Positions 37,935 through 50,439 are shown, counted from the first letter of the stretch. The stretch is 64,000 bases of DNA from Sclerodactyla briareus (GCA_026419785.1 JAODTK010005866.1:62001-126000), one strand, 5' to 3'. The notes: generated by a model not told the origin, from the sequence alone. Numbers and translations: made by a program.

Positions 37935-38200
37935 TCCACATGACAGCCTGCAACCACTACGGGATCGTCACTGAAGGCCAACCATGGATGCACAGTCCAG
38001 AGGATGTGGTAGACACACCAAATGTGAGAATATTCTGGAACTTCGAAGTAAGAACAGATCGATTCATCACAGCGAAAAGACCAGACATAATCGTGCTGGA
38101 TGAAACGGAAAATCGAGCTACAATAATACATGGACAGAAATGTGCAGAACAAGGGAAAAGAAAATATCCAGAAATAGTTTTGAAGACAGAGATGGATCGT
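37935..38200 (+). mobile_element. LINE C-terminal endonuclease-like fragment (R2-type)
   Basis: The frame opening at 37940 reads VRIFWNFEVRTDRF and AKRPDIIVLDETEN. This matches the conserved (I/L)xWDFxIQTDxxIxxxRPDIVVxDK pattern that ends many LINE polyproteins with a restriction-like endonuclease domain. Upstream, CNHYGI and HSPEDVV fit the LCxxYG...HxPExV lead-in. The usual (I/V)ID-A-PGD after the RPD motif is replaced by IIHG, so a likely catalytic acid is lost. The zinc finger and reverse transcriptase are absent, so this is a truncated dead copy. Its 3' side meets a LINE of opposite orientation at about 38.19 kb. Confidence 0.7.
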
Positions 38201-39634
38201 GGCGTGCGGATGTCGAGAGGAGAGAAGAGAGATAGGTGGGAGCGGAGTTGTGAAGAATCTTGGAAGCAAACGAGGCAATTTTGAATTCAATCCACGCAAT
38301 GACAGGCAGCCAGTGTAAATCAATCAAAGCAGGAGTGATATAATCATGTTTCCGTGGGCGTGTGACCATACGTGCAGCTGAGTTCTAAATCCCTTGTAGA
38401 CGTGCAATGCGCTGTACATCAATACCATCTAAAATACTATTGCATTAATATAATCCAGAAGTTATGAAACCGTGAATCAACTTTTCAGTTGCACTACGAT
38501 TTAACATTCTGCGTATTCTGCCGATATGATATAATGCAAATGAAGCTGTTTGGCATATTTTAGTGACATGATCAGAATTCGTTGTGAAGTGCGCCCGAGG
38601 TCTTTACCAGTCGTCGTTGGTTCGACCAGGTTGACCCCCACCTGTAGGTTGGGCAGTAGTTTCGTGCTGTCTTTACAGAACCAGGAGCGGAATTGAATGA
38701 CTTCGTTCTTGCTGTCTACTACACCTGTGGGTATGCCACAAACTACTGTTGACTGGCTGAGGCAATCACTGATGGAGGCACTCAGAGCACGGCCGCTGAG
38801 ATACGAATGTAACCGTCAAAAGCACGACCAGTGATGCCGTAGCGATACTCTAGTCAGTAAGAGGGCGTGGTCAAATGTATCAAACGCCGCTGTTAAATAT
38901 AGAAGGACAATTAAGCACCATTCGTCGATGAGTATCCGAAGGCTTCCCGTACACCATTGCGCAGCCGCGGGAGCGCAGTCTCCGTGGAGTGATTACGCCG
39001 GTATGCGGACTGAAACATCGAATAATATCTGAAACGACTGAGATAAGCTTCAATCTGGTTGAGGACAGTCCGTTCCAGTAACTCATATTCAAAACCGAGA
39101 TTCGACTCTGACGGGTCGATAGTTGACCAATACTTCCAGGTCAATTCCTGGCTCCTTGAGCAACAGCGGAACTATCTACCTGGAACTGTTGCCGTGTCAA
39201 ACGACGTGTTGACAATATTTTCACCGGGTCACCGATTACAGCTAGAAGACCAATCTTCAATAACTTGGTCGGTAGCAGATACAAGAAACATGATTTCATT
39301 GTTTATGGATAGGAGGGCTTGATGAGCGAGTTCTCTGTTACTGAAGTGAGTTCTGTGAAGCTGAGCGAGGAAGACTGGTCAGCCGCATCACGCTGGTTGT
39401 TATGCGATCTTTCCATCGAAGCAATCCATTAATTTCTGTGCCTGGGTCTCGGCGTCTGTTGTTGTGGCGGAATAGAATGGAGCGCCCTCTTTCGTTCGTT
39501 AATGACCTTGAAGGGCCGACTTCAGTCGGCAGTCTCTATACGGTTGCGATGATACTCATTGCACGCTTGATTACCCTCGGAACACCACCTCATAGTCCGC
39601 ACTAATTGACTCCAACTTTGCAGTTACAGCATAG
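38190..39634 (-). mobile_element. CR1/L2-like LINE, broken copy (3' part)
   Basis: On the minus strand the order is as in a LINE ORF2. The lead-in is VTENSLIK and SCFLYLLPTKLLK (about 39,340-39,250). Then come LLKEPGIDLEVLVNYRPV (about 39,160-39,105), LLERTVLNQIEAYL and FQSAYRRNHSTETAL (39,080-38,970), FDTFDHALLLTR with SASISDCLSQSTVVCGIP (38,880-38,730), and after a deletion that removes the catalytic YADD region, HWLPVIAWIEFKI and APTYLSSLL (38,320-38,250). Several frameshifts and stops show it is dead. Upstream sequence CNEYHRNRIETAD (near 39,570) fits the linker before the RT. The 5' side is split by the hAT-type element at 39635. The apurinic endonuclease domain was not seen. Confidence 0.8.
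39627..39634. repeat. Left 8-bp target duplication (CAGCATAG)
   Basis: Identical to 40671-40678. It marks the insertion site of the hAT-type element. Confidence 0.82.
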
Positions 39635-40670
39635 CATGGGCGTCAACAGGTGGGGGACGGGGGGGACATGTCCCCCCCCCACTTTCAAAAGTGGGGGGGG
39701 GGGATATCATATCGTTTGTCCCCCCCCCACTTTTCCGGACTGTAATACAAAATAATAGGCACATGCCCGATTTTGTATCACTCTAAACTGATTCAATTTT
39801 TGTCTAACCAAACAATGATCGCGTTGGAAATTGTCTCAAGTCCACTAATTCCAGGTGCGGACCCCAGGTGAAGATCTGTATGGACCCGACTAGGGCCGAA
39901 GTGGAAGGATTACTCCTGTTTCATACCGAGTTCTCGAATTTTAAATCGAATAGCCAAAAGTGCATAATATTTCAAGTGTTTCGCGCGCAATGGCGTTTCT
40001 CTTCCAGGCGTTGCAGGCGAAATATGCGATGTATTGCTTCGAATCATTCCGTTCACTCGATTAATTTCAGAAGCCTTGGGGGCAGACTGCCCCCCCCCCC
40101 TCAATTTTTCTGAGATGAAAAATTCGGGCGAGAATTCGTGGGAAATTTGGAAGGAAAGGAGCAAAGTGAAAAAATGTCTGACATTTTCTTTCTTCTCCGA
40201 TAAAATGCCCAGGAAAACATGCAATTTTTTTTCGCGCGCTCGCGCGCGCCGGTAGTTTCCAATGTCCGACTTGTAAAATTCGGGTTCAGATTTTCTGCTC
40301 CCAAATTGGAGTCGGGTCCCGTACGTCTATAGCGCTTTTCCTTTCGATCCCATCAGAAACCGTTCGGTAGGAGCTCCAAAATCCCACGCAAACAGAGCCA
40401 GAGTAGAAAAAGGTAATAAAAAAAAATACCATGTGTGATACTTAGTAAATCATGTAGTCTGCACAATGAAAACATTTTTTGTCTGTCTTTTACTCAAATC
40501 ACACATGTAAGAGGGTTGCTTGAGAATGGCAATGCCGTTTCCGTCGATCTGGGGTAGGAAAATCGGAAATTTTCTTTGCACGCTCCGCGCCAACCGATGG
40601 GCGCTCCGCGTAGATGCGTAATTTTCATTCATGTGTCCCTCCCACTTTTCGAAACGCTTTGACGCCCCTG
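39635..40670. mobile_element. Non-autonomous hAT-type element with 8-bp target duplication
   Basis: The left end CATGGGCGTCAA and the inverted right end CAGGGGCGTCAA differ at one base. A perfect octamer CAGCATAG flanks the element on both sides (39627-39634 and 40671-40678). Eight-base duplications and CA(G/T)GGGCGTC ends are typical of hAT transposons. Subterminal sequence is C/G-run rich: a GGACATGTCC palindrome near 39668, and ACTTTCAAAAGT between C and G runs. Fragments like TGTCCC...CCCACTTTTC recur near the right end. There is no transposase frame, so movement would need an enzyme from elsewhere. It is inserted in the 5' part of the 38.2-39.6 kb LINE and so is younger than it. Confidence 0.82.
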
Positions 40671-40678
40671 CAGCATAG
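40671..40678. repeat. Right 8-bp target duplication (CAGCATAG)
   Basis: Identical to 39627-39634, directly after the right terminal inverted repeat. Confidence 0.82.
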
Positions 40679-42879
40679 ACTCTTCATTGAATTCATTAGC
40701 GCAATCAGTCCACTCAACATCATAGGTACAACTTGCCAATGGTGTTATGATAAACCTCTTCCAACAGTGTTCAAAATGGAAGTATCAATATCAGTCGATT
40801 TGTCTGGATCAATCGTTCCTCTGCTAGCTTTCTATGAATCTGGTGTTTCGCCTCCCCCTCAAGAGGGTTGGTGGCACCCCAATTCCTACGTGACCTCCAT
40901 GGCCTCTACCCCAGCTTGTTTGATGCAAACAGTCGATGCTTCTGCGCGAAAGAAAGGCTTGATAACAGAAAAGGAAATCCATCTTCTAGATAGCCGTTTT
41001 ATTATCCTGCCTTTGTTTGGAGCACGCATCACTATTTTCGACAAATTATCGCAGTTAGTCGAATTTTGTGTAAATGTCCAAGGAAAATATTGACCCCGCC
41101 ATAGTAACCCGCTATCGTGTTTTGGCACATTACTAGCAGATGGGAATATCACGAATGTGTCCAATAACTATAGTTTGTTCGGAATTTACATCACGTTTTT
41201 CGACTGATTGATGCATGTTCAATGATGTTTCTATATTGTTTTCCCCTTCCCGTACGACCATCATACTTTGGGCGGTGAACTTAGAACACCATTACATACA
41301 CCAATCAGTTGAAAACATTCCTTTTTACAATTTTTTCACACATGGATAAGATATTCGGGTTACTAATGGGTAAATCTCTTTTGTTATGTCGCATTCTGTG
41401 GCAAATTAGGTCTGAATTTTATATCAAAATCGAATAGTTTCGTCTGAAGAATGCATGACGGACAATTTTATTCTGTGGACAATTTCAAGAGTGGTTAGGG
41501 TTGTATACAGTTTGAATGCTGGATGGTGATACACGAGGTACAGTTTTCGCGAAACACACGACTCTGAAGGACCCTTGATACGCAATTATTGAGCTCACAA
41601 GCATCACAAGCATATGACTTTTTTTTACCTTAGAGCCCTCAAATGATCTTGAACTGGCACGAATCAAGGTTTCTTGCCCTAATATATATGGGTAACATAT
41701 GTGCCGAATATGGAATTCACAGCACAGACCCTTGCCGCCCTGTTATATCATGATACAAGTATGTGACTTTGAGCCTTCACTACAAAAGATATCTCTCAAT
41801 CTAATCTAATATTGCCGAGCTTTGCATAGTATACCATAAGAAAAAACATGTCATTTCACAATAATCTTTGTAAACATTCATTCCTCGTGAGCATGAAGAG
41901 AAACAACGATATTGTACAATTATGGAATTATAACCAATCCTTAACCGAAACTGCTTAGGCAAAATATTTCATTCTCAAAAAAATTATTTTGAACGGTTAA
42001 TATGCAGATAGGGTCAATCGCATCTATAGATCATCGTTGCCATTATGTATCGGTGTTGGAAGGATATTTCCACAATAGGGTAGAGAAGAAGCGGTTCAAA
42101 CGATATACTCGGGTGCCATGCTTAAATCGAATGGTGTTTCATGTTTCCGTACGTTTATAGCTTCAGTTATTACAAGACCTAACAATATCAACCTTAACGT
42201 GATGTCGGAACTCGATTCTTGAGAAAACTATTTGAGGGTCTGTATCATCAATCAAAAACGTGGTGTAATCATCCAAGTCCACTGAACATATAATTCTATT
42301 GAGAGTTCGTAGCTACTTAAGGGGGGTCACGAGATGTCGTGTTTACTTGGACAGTGAAGAAACCGGTTCAGTGCAGCTATTTTAGCCAAACCAAATACTG
42401 AAAATATTCCCGCCGGAAAGTTTCGCGCCTGTTGTTTGCAGATTGGAACACGCTTCGTCAAGCCGAAGTAATTGGTTCGCCTTAAACCATCAATTATTGG
42501 CCCGTCGTGATTGAGTGTTGGCAATTCCATATGGGATTGTTCTTTTTTTTTTTTTTTTTTCAATAATTACAGAAGACCAGACATCTGTTTGAACTGGCGC
42601 CAGGAGGGCTTTCAGCTACCGTAAAACCAGCTTGATTATCTCTATTCGAGCTGAACAAAACATTCAGGGCATGTATCATAATAGGACCCGCTATTGGCTA
42701 GATCGAGAGAGATCGTCCAAAGGGGAATATGCTACTCGGTTCCCTGGTCGAAAGAAGGAACAAATTCTACAGCAGGGCATGGAGATATCATTCTGTACAA
42801 CTCCCCTCAGATCGGCAGTCTACAACTAATCTGAAGTTTATGTGGAGTAATTACTATTTCGTTCAAATACAATACATCC
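40679..42879. other. No supported gene; local TGACC-type repeat and T run
   Basis: The first bases may be the 5' continuation of the split LINE, but no protein motif confirms it. About 41470-41790 has CATATGACTTTTTT, AAATGATCTTGAACTGGCAC and GCATCACAAGC, reminiscent of the TGACC-rich families. A T run lies at about 42542-42560. A 159-codon plus frame (40614-41093) crosses the element border and is not recognised. Confidence 0.4.
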
Positions 42880-43235
42880 ATCTCCACTCGTTAACTATGG
42901 TGATCGTGCTTTTCGTAAGCGGCACACGACTTGTGAAGACTAGTCTGTCAACATCAGGAATGCACAATTCCCACGCAAATATAAATCGTTTATTTTCAAA
43001 TGCGAAATTTTTTGTTTGTTGATGTGGTGTATTAGTGGTTTACCTAGTTTGCCTAATATTTTTCTAACACGTTTACACTGTATATCTCATATTTTTCTTT
43101 TTATCACGGTTCACGTGTATTTTTCGGTTGCGCGTTGCTGTATTTTCATAAATCTGATATGAAGCGCGGTATTTGCGCTATATAAGTTAAGTTGTGATTA
43201 TTATATTATTAGTATTATTAATTATTATATTATTA
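42880..43235 (+). mobile_element. LINE 3' end with ATT tail
   Basis: One frame reads NYGDRAFRKRHTTCED, stop, SVNIRNAQFPRKYKSFIFKC. This fits the conserved C-terminus of CR1/L2-type LINEs (YGDRAF...LW.LP..IR.A....FK..LKT.LF). It is followed by a 3' UTR with GCGCTATATAAGTTAAGTTG and an impure (ATT)n tail to about 43235, the usual end of such elements. The copy is 5' truncated near 42880. Confidence 0.65.
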
Positions 43236-45080
43236 TTGAGATGATGATGATATGTCAACGGTCATAAGGGGTTGGGGAGGAAGAGTGAATCTCGTCTATT
43301 CTACCGAAATTTTCCGGGGTGAGCATGCGCACTCGACGGAACTGGGAACAGAAATATTGTCAGGGACACAAGTGTACATCCAAGAGAAATATCGACGGTG
43401 GAACATTTAGGTGGAATCCAGCGATCATGGTGTTTGAAAGTTATACTGTGCGTACGATTAATGGGCTAGTAATGTTCTATCAATGTTCTCAATGCTTTAT
43501 TTGATAGTACATCAGTTGTGAACTATCAGCAGGACTTTTGAAGGATTGCTATTTAATAAATTGCTTTCTGTTGGGTCGTATGCCATTCGATACCCAACAA
43601 GTATACTGTTCCGGTCCTTGTCGGTTCATCGGTAGTTATCAGTTGTATAATAGCATCAAACGTGTACAATATTATTGATATGAACAAAATATTAAACCTG
43701 GTATTACCAGAAATATTCATCAGTTCAGTCCAGGAAAGCTAGGTCAAAATATTACGATCAATCATGGACGTCGTATTTCCTATACTATGAAGTTCATTAT
43801 TTAAAAAGTGGCTAAAATAAAATGAGAAATTACAGGGATAGAGCGGTGACCTCAGAAGATGGGGAGAAATGTTTACTGAAGATAGTGATTTAGAACATTT
43901 GTGGTTTGTTGAAAACCTCTCACAAGTCAATAAGAAACTCGGTCGTAATTAATATTTCCCTGATATTACGGGTATTGACACATTATATAGAACTGTTTGG
44001 GAATTGAAAGAGGTATTTTCGTCTCAGCACACCCGGGGAAAAATTCAAGGTCGTTTGCCTGTGAAGTTTGAACTCACACCCGAATTACAAAAACCATATG
44101 ATGGCTTCGGACCTTACATGTCATCCGAACGATACAGGCCGAATAATGGGCAGTACCACTTGCATGGTAGTACAGGGGGGGGAAAATTTGCCATGGGATT
44201 GTGATTATGACGAGATACCGTATCGATATCGCATTGCAATGGGACGTTTCTCCTCGTGGCGTCGTGAAGCGGCGCTTTCGCTTGTTTACGTCGACCAGAC
44301 CACAATTCTTTCTGGAAAATGACATACGAAGGCTGACCCGGGACTCTACGATCATCAATGACAGTAAATGCTGCCATTTTCAAAGGCCCAATGAGATTCT
44401 CCGATCAACATACCTTTCATGGGAAAACGTCGTGAATGAAAGCGTCGTAATTCTAAACACTCTATTAGAAGAGCGAGGGAGGGAAAGGTTGTTTTTGCGA
44501 TATGGTAATTCATTGCCGAAATTCGTCATCGAGTACGCGCTTCCCTCTCAGCGCAATGTCAAAGGGCGGCATGCTTCTGATTCTCAATTGTTCCGCCCGG
44601 AAATCTAATGCACACAGCTAGTGATTTAATGAGGGCGCTGTGGAGGATTACAACAATCGCTGCAGTTTTCTGGAAAACAGAACACCAGTCTGATCTTCAA
44701 ATGGTGTGCAGCTCAGTTAGTTATTCCGTCTCCCCGTTCGTTCATTCGTCTTTTTGTCCGTTCGTCACGTTCGTTCATACCTTGCAGGATGCAATAAAGG
44801 TGACACGCAGTCCTTCACTAAATAATTTCTGAGTCACCAGAGATTATACAGTCGTTTTGCACAGTTTACGCTAAATCTACTGCATCAAAAAAATACATGT
44901 AAGTGGTTACATATATATAGTAAACATATTGAGTGGCAAATATATTCAGTCATTTCAAGGTAATCAAATGTCACTAAGTCTAAATATCAGACATTCTTGA
45001 TTTTTTACTACAGTTAACAAGAGTTTTACAACTGTCCCATGTTTCCTGTAGTGATAACTGGGTTTTTAGGGATTTGTGAT
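43236..45080. other. No supported gene
   Basis: A 135-codon plus frame (44201-44608) overlaps minus frames of about 90 codons. It has no recognised domain and no clear splice borders. The rest is AT-rich unassigned DNA. Confidence 0.4.
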
Positions 45081-45081
45081 G

Positions 45082-45142
<61 letters not shown>
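45081..45142. repeat. (TAA)n microsatellite
   Basis: About 20 uninterrupted trinucleotides. It adjoins the 3' end of the minus-strand Penelope-like element; a second TAA-rich tract lies at its other end. Confidence 0.95.
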
Positions 45143-45143
<1 letters not shown>

Positions 45144-46650
45144 GAAACAGAATAATACACTTTTAAGCAACCGATGCAAGAATGGAATCTAAAATCATTG
45201 AAAATACTCGACGTTTCGGAGGGTTACAGCCTTCCTTATCAAGAGTACAACGACATATACTACTTTCCACTACACAGTACTATAACCCTCAATCGATCGG
45301 ACTACGAATTTCTAACTGATTACCCAATACACTGTACCGGCAACGCCACCAAGCTAGACTAGTCAAAGGCCGTGCTCGCCACGATCAGTTTCGCTTTGGT
45401 ATTTATTTTTACGTTTATACCTCGCCGGTGGAAGGTGTCTAATTGGTCGATCCTAAACAGTTCCTCTTTGGTCACTCGGGGTTTTTGGTTGAGGTTTTGA
45501 ATTGACGTGAGTCCGATCCATTCGAACTTCTGGCATGGCCCTTGAAAATGCTTCCCAGTGTGTGGTGTTTGCCCTTCTTTAAATTTTGCCGATGCCCTGT
45601 GTATCTTTGTTTGAGGTTTCACCCCCTGTGTCCCCCACATACTTCTGCCACAAAGCCTACTCATTAATTAAATAAATTAATGATTTAGTCGTACAAGTGA
45701 CAGAATCAAAAATCTCATATGATTCCCTCAGTGCGATTGCTACGAAAATGTTTTGTTTCCTTTAGAACGCCACAAGTGCCACAATTGCGTGTGTGTGTCC
45801 TTGGCATCCCCTGTGTGTTTGAGCCCCTTCTACTTGCTCACGCAATTTGGCTTGAACCAAAGATTGCGCACGTTGGGCGGCTGACGGAATATAACCTTCG
45901 GAGGGGTGAATTCCTTTTTCAGGTTTCCCGAAAGCTGCAGATATGAAATACTGATTGATGATTTCTTTAAAGGGAGGGAGACGTGGGTTCCTCGCCAATA
46001 CCAATACTCGCTTTGCGATTTTCTGATGAGTTCGCTTTTTGCGCATTTTTGTTTAGGATGCTTTGTCTTGATTGGCTATCGGCCTTATTTATTTTTTCCC
46101 GAACTTTCTGAGGGGGGTATCCACGCTTCGTTAAATTTGCTCCAATCTCTCAAGACCCCTTTCCTTGTCAGCAGTACTAGAGCAATGCCTTAATACGTAG
46201 GGCTTGGCTATAAGCGATATTCTGTAGAGTAGATTTATTGTGATAGGACGAGTAATCCACATACATAGGGTCAGTACTTTGAGGTTTCATATAAAGGTCG
46301 GTGTGAATGAAACCACCCTCCAATGAAAAAGACAGGTCCAGAAAAGGAAGTTGGTATTACAAATTCTGAGGTAAATTCTAATTCCCATGGGAAGTTGATT
46401 GTAGACTTAACAAAGTATTTGAATAGGCTTTCTTCTCCCTTCCACAATCCCCATACACGTCAATATAGCGGGCCCATTTCATTGGTTTAGTTTTAATTTT
46501 AGTGTCCATTATATTTTCAAATACCCCCATACCCAGGCAAACGTAACCTGGTGCCATTTTTGGACCAATTGAGGTGCCATGGATCTGTAGATAGTATTAT
46601 CCCCAAAGACAAAGTTGTTGAAATCTAGACAAATTTCAAGAAAGGAAATG
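45143..46650 (-). mobile_element. Penelope-like retroelement with GIY-YIG domain, broken copy
   Basis: Reading on the minus strand, a reverse-transcriptase part appears first: YLQIHGTSIGPKMAPGYV (about 46,600-46,540), then MKWARYID (about 46,475), where the usual second Asp of the YIDD box is missing. VIPTSFLDLSF and DLYMKPQSTDP follow, then a PPKVIFRQPPNVRN linker (about 45,910). A GIY-YIG endonuclease part follows: KYVGDTG (about 45,640), TGKHFQGP, PRVTKEELFRIDQL and RRGINVKI (to about 45,390). These steps occur in the order known for Penelope-like elements but in several frames, so the copy is dead. A tail translating as RKAVTLRNVEYF (about 45,240-45,200) and a TAA tract close the 3' end. 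The 5' end is truncated in the RT at about 46,650. Confidence 0.8.
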
Positions 46651-46694
46651 AGTGGTAATAATAATATTAATACTTAATACTAGTAATAATAATA
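46651..46694. repeat. Impure (TAA)n tract
   Basis: TAATAATAATATTAATACTTAATACTAGTAATAATAATAAT-type sequence at the 5' border of the Penelope-like element. It mirrors the longer TAA tract at its 3' border. Confidence 0.8.
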
Positions 46695-49260
46695 ATGAGA
46701 GACTTGACAGAGCGCTAAGGCAGAAAAGCCTCTATGCGCCTTTACAGACCTAAAAGATACACAGATCAGAAAAAAGAATAGGAAGAGGACGAAAAACAGG
46801 GGTGGCACCGAAACACACAACAGACATAACAGGAGAATCAGTCAGACAGAAAGTGCTAAATGAAGAGGAACGATTCAATGTATGTAGAATGAAGGACTAG
46901 TAGTATAGCTTTTTTGTGTGGGGGGACTGGTGCTGCTGGTCGCGTGTGGATGAATATGAATGAGTACTGTCCGGTTTTATCGAACGCACAATACTAGTCC
47001 CCCCTTAGTTATATCCCCACCCTTCCCTCAATTAGCTAATAAATACAGTTTAAGGGCCTCGAGACACATACTGTTGAATAATTTGATAAACGGCAGTTTT
47101 GAAACGTCTGCTGAACAGTAAAAAGGTGTTTTTTAAGGTAAAACTTATTGATCCAAAACGGAATTCAGTACTACTCGCTCGTACGGATACAGAAATGAAG
47201 AATAAAAACACTTGTAGGAATATATACTTAAATATACAGAAAATACTATCAAATATGAAAAGATAAGACATTAGCACACCAATCTATCATTATAAACTTT
47301 TATTGCACGCGGAAACGAATTAATTGCGATGCTGTTCGTTTCAAAACAAGTGAGTCTTAACTTCCAATGCCTCTCTGGATTTGTCTGTCTCAAGGTTGTG
47401 TAGGAGATGACTCGTGTCGGTTCGGATGGTGTCAGTTTAGGACTCGACGAGACAATGGTGATTGAGTCGACAGACTCGAAACTTCCCAACCACATCACGT
47501 GCTTTATTTTATGATACAGTTAATACGATTCTTTTTAAATTGAGTGCAAAAAACACTGTGTAACCCTACTTTGGAAAACAAACAGAAACAAAAACGTGGA
47601 CAGCTAGTAATCAAAGTACCTGTCGCAACAAGAAGTCAAGAATACAATAGTTATGATGACGAAGCCTCTTTAAATTGGTAGATTAAGTAAGACTCACCAC
47701 TAAACAGCTCGGGGGATAGACGGAATTCTCCCCATAGCTCCATCATTAGGGCCTATTTCCAAACTGTCACCACTCTTGAGAACGAGTTCGGAAAATTGGT
47801 TTGCACCCAGCACGTGAAATGTCGAGTAGTAGCCAGTTTTGTACCTGTGTGACCTTTGACATGATGAAATTATCATCTCAATAATTGTAACTATGAACGC
47901 CTCAGTGGCCTCGGCCCTACGCGTAATGCGCGTATCCCGAAAGATCACTCCACACTCGTCAGCATAGACTTTTATAGTATAGTCAGTGAGCGGTATGACG
48001 TACTAGTGCAAATAAAGAGTGAAAATGGGACACTGGAAATATCTGGCTCACAGCTGAACAAGACAACACCAACATGATTTCAGAGATAAGGCCATGCGAA
48101 CTAGGACTGGGTGTAATAACTCATTCAATACTCCAATTTTATTGAAGTTGGTGAACTACAACATCTCAATGTAATTCTATGTAACGTCAAGAGATTTGAT
48201 AGCGCAGTTTAAGCTCTGTCATATTAGTGGGGCTTATATGGGGCCATTTGCTCGATTGCCGAAAATTTGTTCGAATTCGTGTATTTGATGTGTCATGAAC
48301 TGGTTTATGATGCCATCACTCATTGTAAATGCAGGCGCTCAGTATATGAAATTTCTGCTTCCTCAGACTAAATCTCGCCAATTTGTGAGCCCTTATTATT
48401 CCATGATCTGAGTTTTTAGGGTCAGGAGATGATAAGTGCCCCTCCTCGCCTCCAACGCCAATGCTGTGTGCAAAGTGAAATTATATGCACCCCTGCAGTA
48501 CAGCCCAGGGCGATGCAGAGTGCATGCTTCATTTTTTTTTTCTCCACTCGATCAGTTGTTGCGGGTTCTTCGACCTAATGGAGGCATTTTCACTCTTGCA
48601 GCGTTCGAAAATGGATGAACAGAATGAACAGTTGAACCGACGAGGGGGCCTGTACTGAACGGGAGGAGACAGTAGTTTAAACCCACCATCAAGTATGCTA
48701 ATCGCATGCATGCATTTGCAACCTTCACCATGACGAAGGGTGGTACAAGGCACGGACAGGAAGTAGTGAGCTAGGTGACGGGAAAATTGATAAATATACT
48801 GGGGAAGACGTGGTCTGAGCTCAAATAGGGGACTCGGACAGTCTGTGGGGGTAACACGTTTTGTTGGAATGTCATAATGTATATACTAGGCCTATGTCTC
48901 CATACATTGTGTGTTCCCCCATCGGCCGCGAAGCCAGTGGGGAAGATGGAAAAAGGTCGAGAGGGCAAATCGGACAGTCGAAGGCTAAAAAACGGAAAAA
49001 AATAGTGGAACATTTTCCAATGGAGTTGAATCACTGAATAATTACGAGAATAATTAGGACAAAAATAACATTTAGGGTATAAGGGGTTTACATGGCGTAC
49101 GGGGAAGCCCGCTTTTCCGACTTCCTCATAAAGTAAGTGCTCACCCCACCCTACCCCGGGCCTCCACCCCCCACACCTTATCCGCGCGCTTATCACTTTC
49201 GATTTTCGACTTTCGTCATCAGAGGGAAACCCGGGAAGAAATGTCTGCAATTCGTCGTCA
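46695..49260. other. No supported gene
   Basis: A stretch ACAGAGCGCTAAGGCAGAAAAGCCTC near 46710 looks like part of an old repeat tail. The 159-codon minus frame at 48771-49250 has no recognised domain. No exon-like block was found. Confidence 0.4.
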
Positions 49261-49309
49261 TTCGTTCGTTCGTTCGTTCGTTCGTTCGTTCGTTCGTTCG
49301 TTCGTTCGT
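49261..49309. repeat. (TTCG)n microsatellite
   Basis: Twelve copies of the tetramer, preceded by TTCGTCGTCA. Confidence 0.95.
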
Positions 49310-49799
49310 GTTCGGCTTTTTATTTTTAATTATTTCTGATGGATCAGTTCAGCCAGTACAGGTATTTTCTCTCCACTTCTTCACATGTATGCAGGAATAT
49401 GAAACATATTTACCTATGTAACGTGAATGAAAGGAGTTGACTAAGAAACCCCTGGGGCCCTGGGGGATTGTCAAGTAGGCCACTCCCTGTGTATAATGCA
49501 ATGAAAATAGTGGGCTTATATTACCTGAACAAACAATATTCACTATTTTATGTTTACTATTATCATAGTATACAACCTCCCCCCCCCCCCCCTCTCCCTC
49601 ATGAAACAGCCACATCAATGACAAACAGTAATTATGTAGGCTAAGCAGTAATCTGCCAATGTGATCACCATGGTAGATTGAGAAACAATATGAACTACTA
49701 AAAATTCGATGCCCCAACTCTATTGTCCGGATTGCCATTATACAATACGAAAGAAAGGTTACTCGCACTGAAAACCGTTAGAATTTTGTTTTTTTATAT
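49310..49799. other. No supported gene; C run
   Basis: A 14-base C run at 49579-49592. A 139-codon minus frame (49349-49768) crosses it and is not recognised. Confidence 0.4.
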
Positions 49800-50290
49800 T
49801 CATTCAGTGATAAACTCATTTCAGCTTCAAAACCAGTCCTTGAATTGAGTTCTATGAAGACTTATTTTCAGTTTTCCTTGGATTGTTGCCAGTTAAAAAT
49901 AGTTTGTCATCGGCGAAAATACCAGGAATAAGTCGGAGGACATTAAAAATGATATAGACTAGAAAAAGGCAATGGACCCTAAGAAATGAGCCTCGTGGAA
50001 CTCCACATTAGATTGTTAGACAGTCAGCGTTAATGCCATTCAAACTAGTGTATTGTTGCCTTTCGTGTAAATAACTCCTGAACCAGGAAAGAGCTACGCC
50101 TCTGATACCATGATTAGAGAGCTTCGTTGTTACGGTCAATACTATCAAAGGCATTCGAAAGATCAAGGAAAACTCTAATGGAATCGTGTTTGTTTTCGAT
50201 AGCATTATACAATTGGTCAGATACATTTGTGAGTGCCAGCTCAGTGGCGTATCCTGGCTGAAAGCCATACTGACTATTCAGGACGTTCTG
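49800..50290 (-). mobile_element. LINE reverse-transcriptase fragment
   Basis: On the minus strand: YGFQPGYATELALTNVSDQL, DSIRVFLDLSNAFDSID (about 50,175-50,125), then in a second frame TKLSNHGIRGVALSWFRSYL and QYTSLNGINADCLTI. After a stop come CGVPRGSFLR and VLRLIPGIFADDKLFLTGN (about 50,000-49,885). These are RT motifs in the order found in CR1/jockey-type LINEs, including the catalytic FADD (about 49,906-49,917). One frameshift in the palm and one stop before GVPRGS show it is inactive. N- and C-terminal parts are missing. It is not contiguous with the LINE 3' half at 53.7 kb. Confidence 0.85.
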
Positions 50291-50439
50291 AGTAGTAAGA
50301 AAAGCAATAGGGCGGGTTTAGAATGTTCCCCTCCCCCTCCCCGACTTGGAAGGCTAGCTACGCGCTTGTTCCCCATTATAAGTACATGACCACCATTATT
50401 TTTGGACAGGTCAGAGGTCTTTTGAGACCTATAGGTAAA

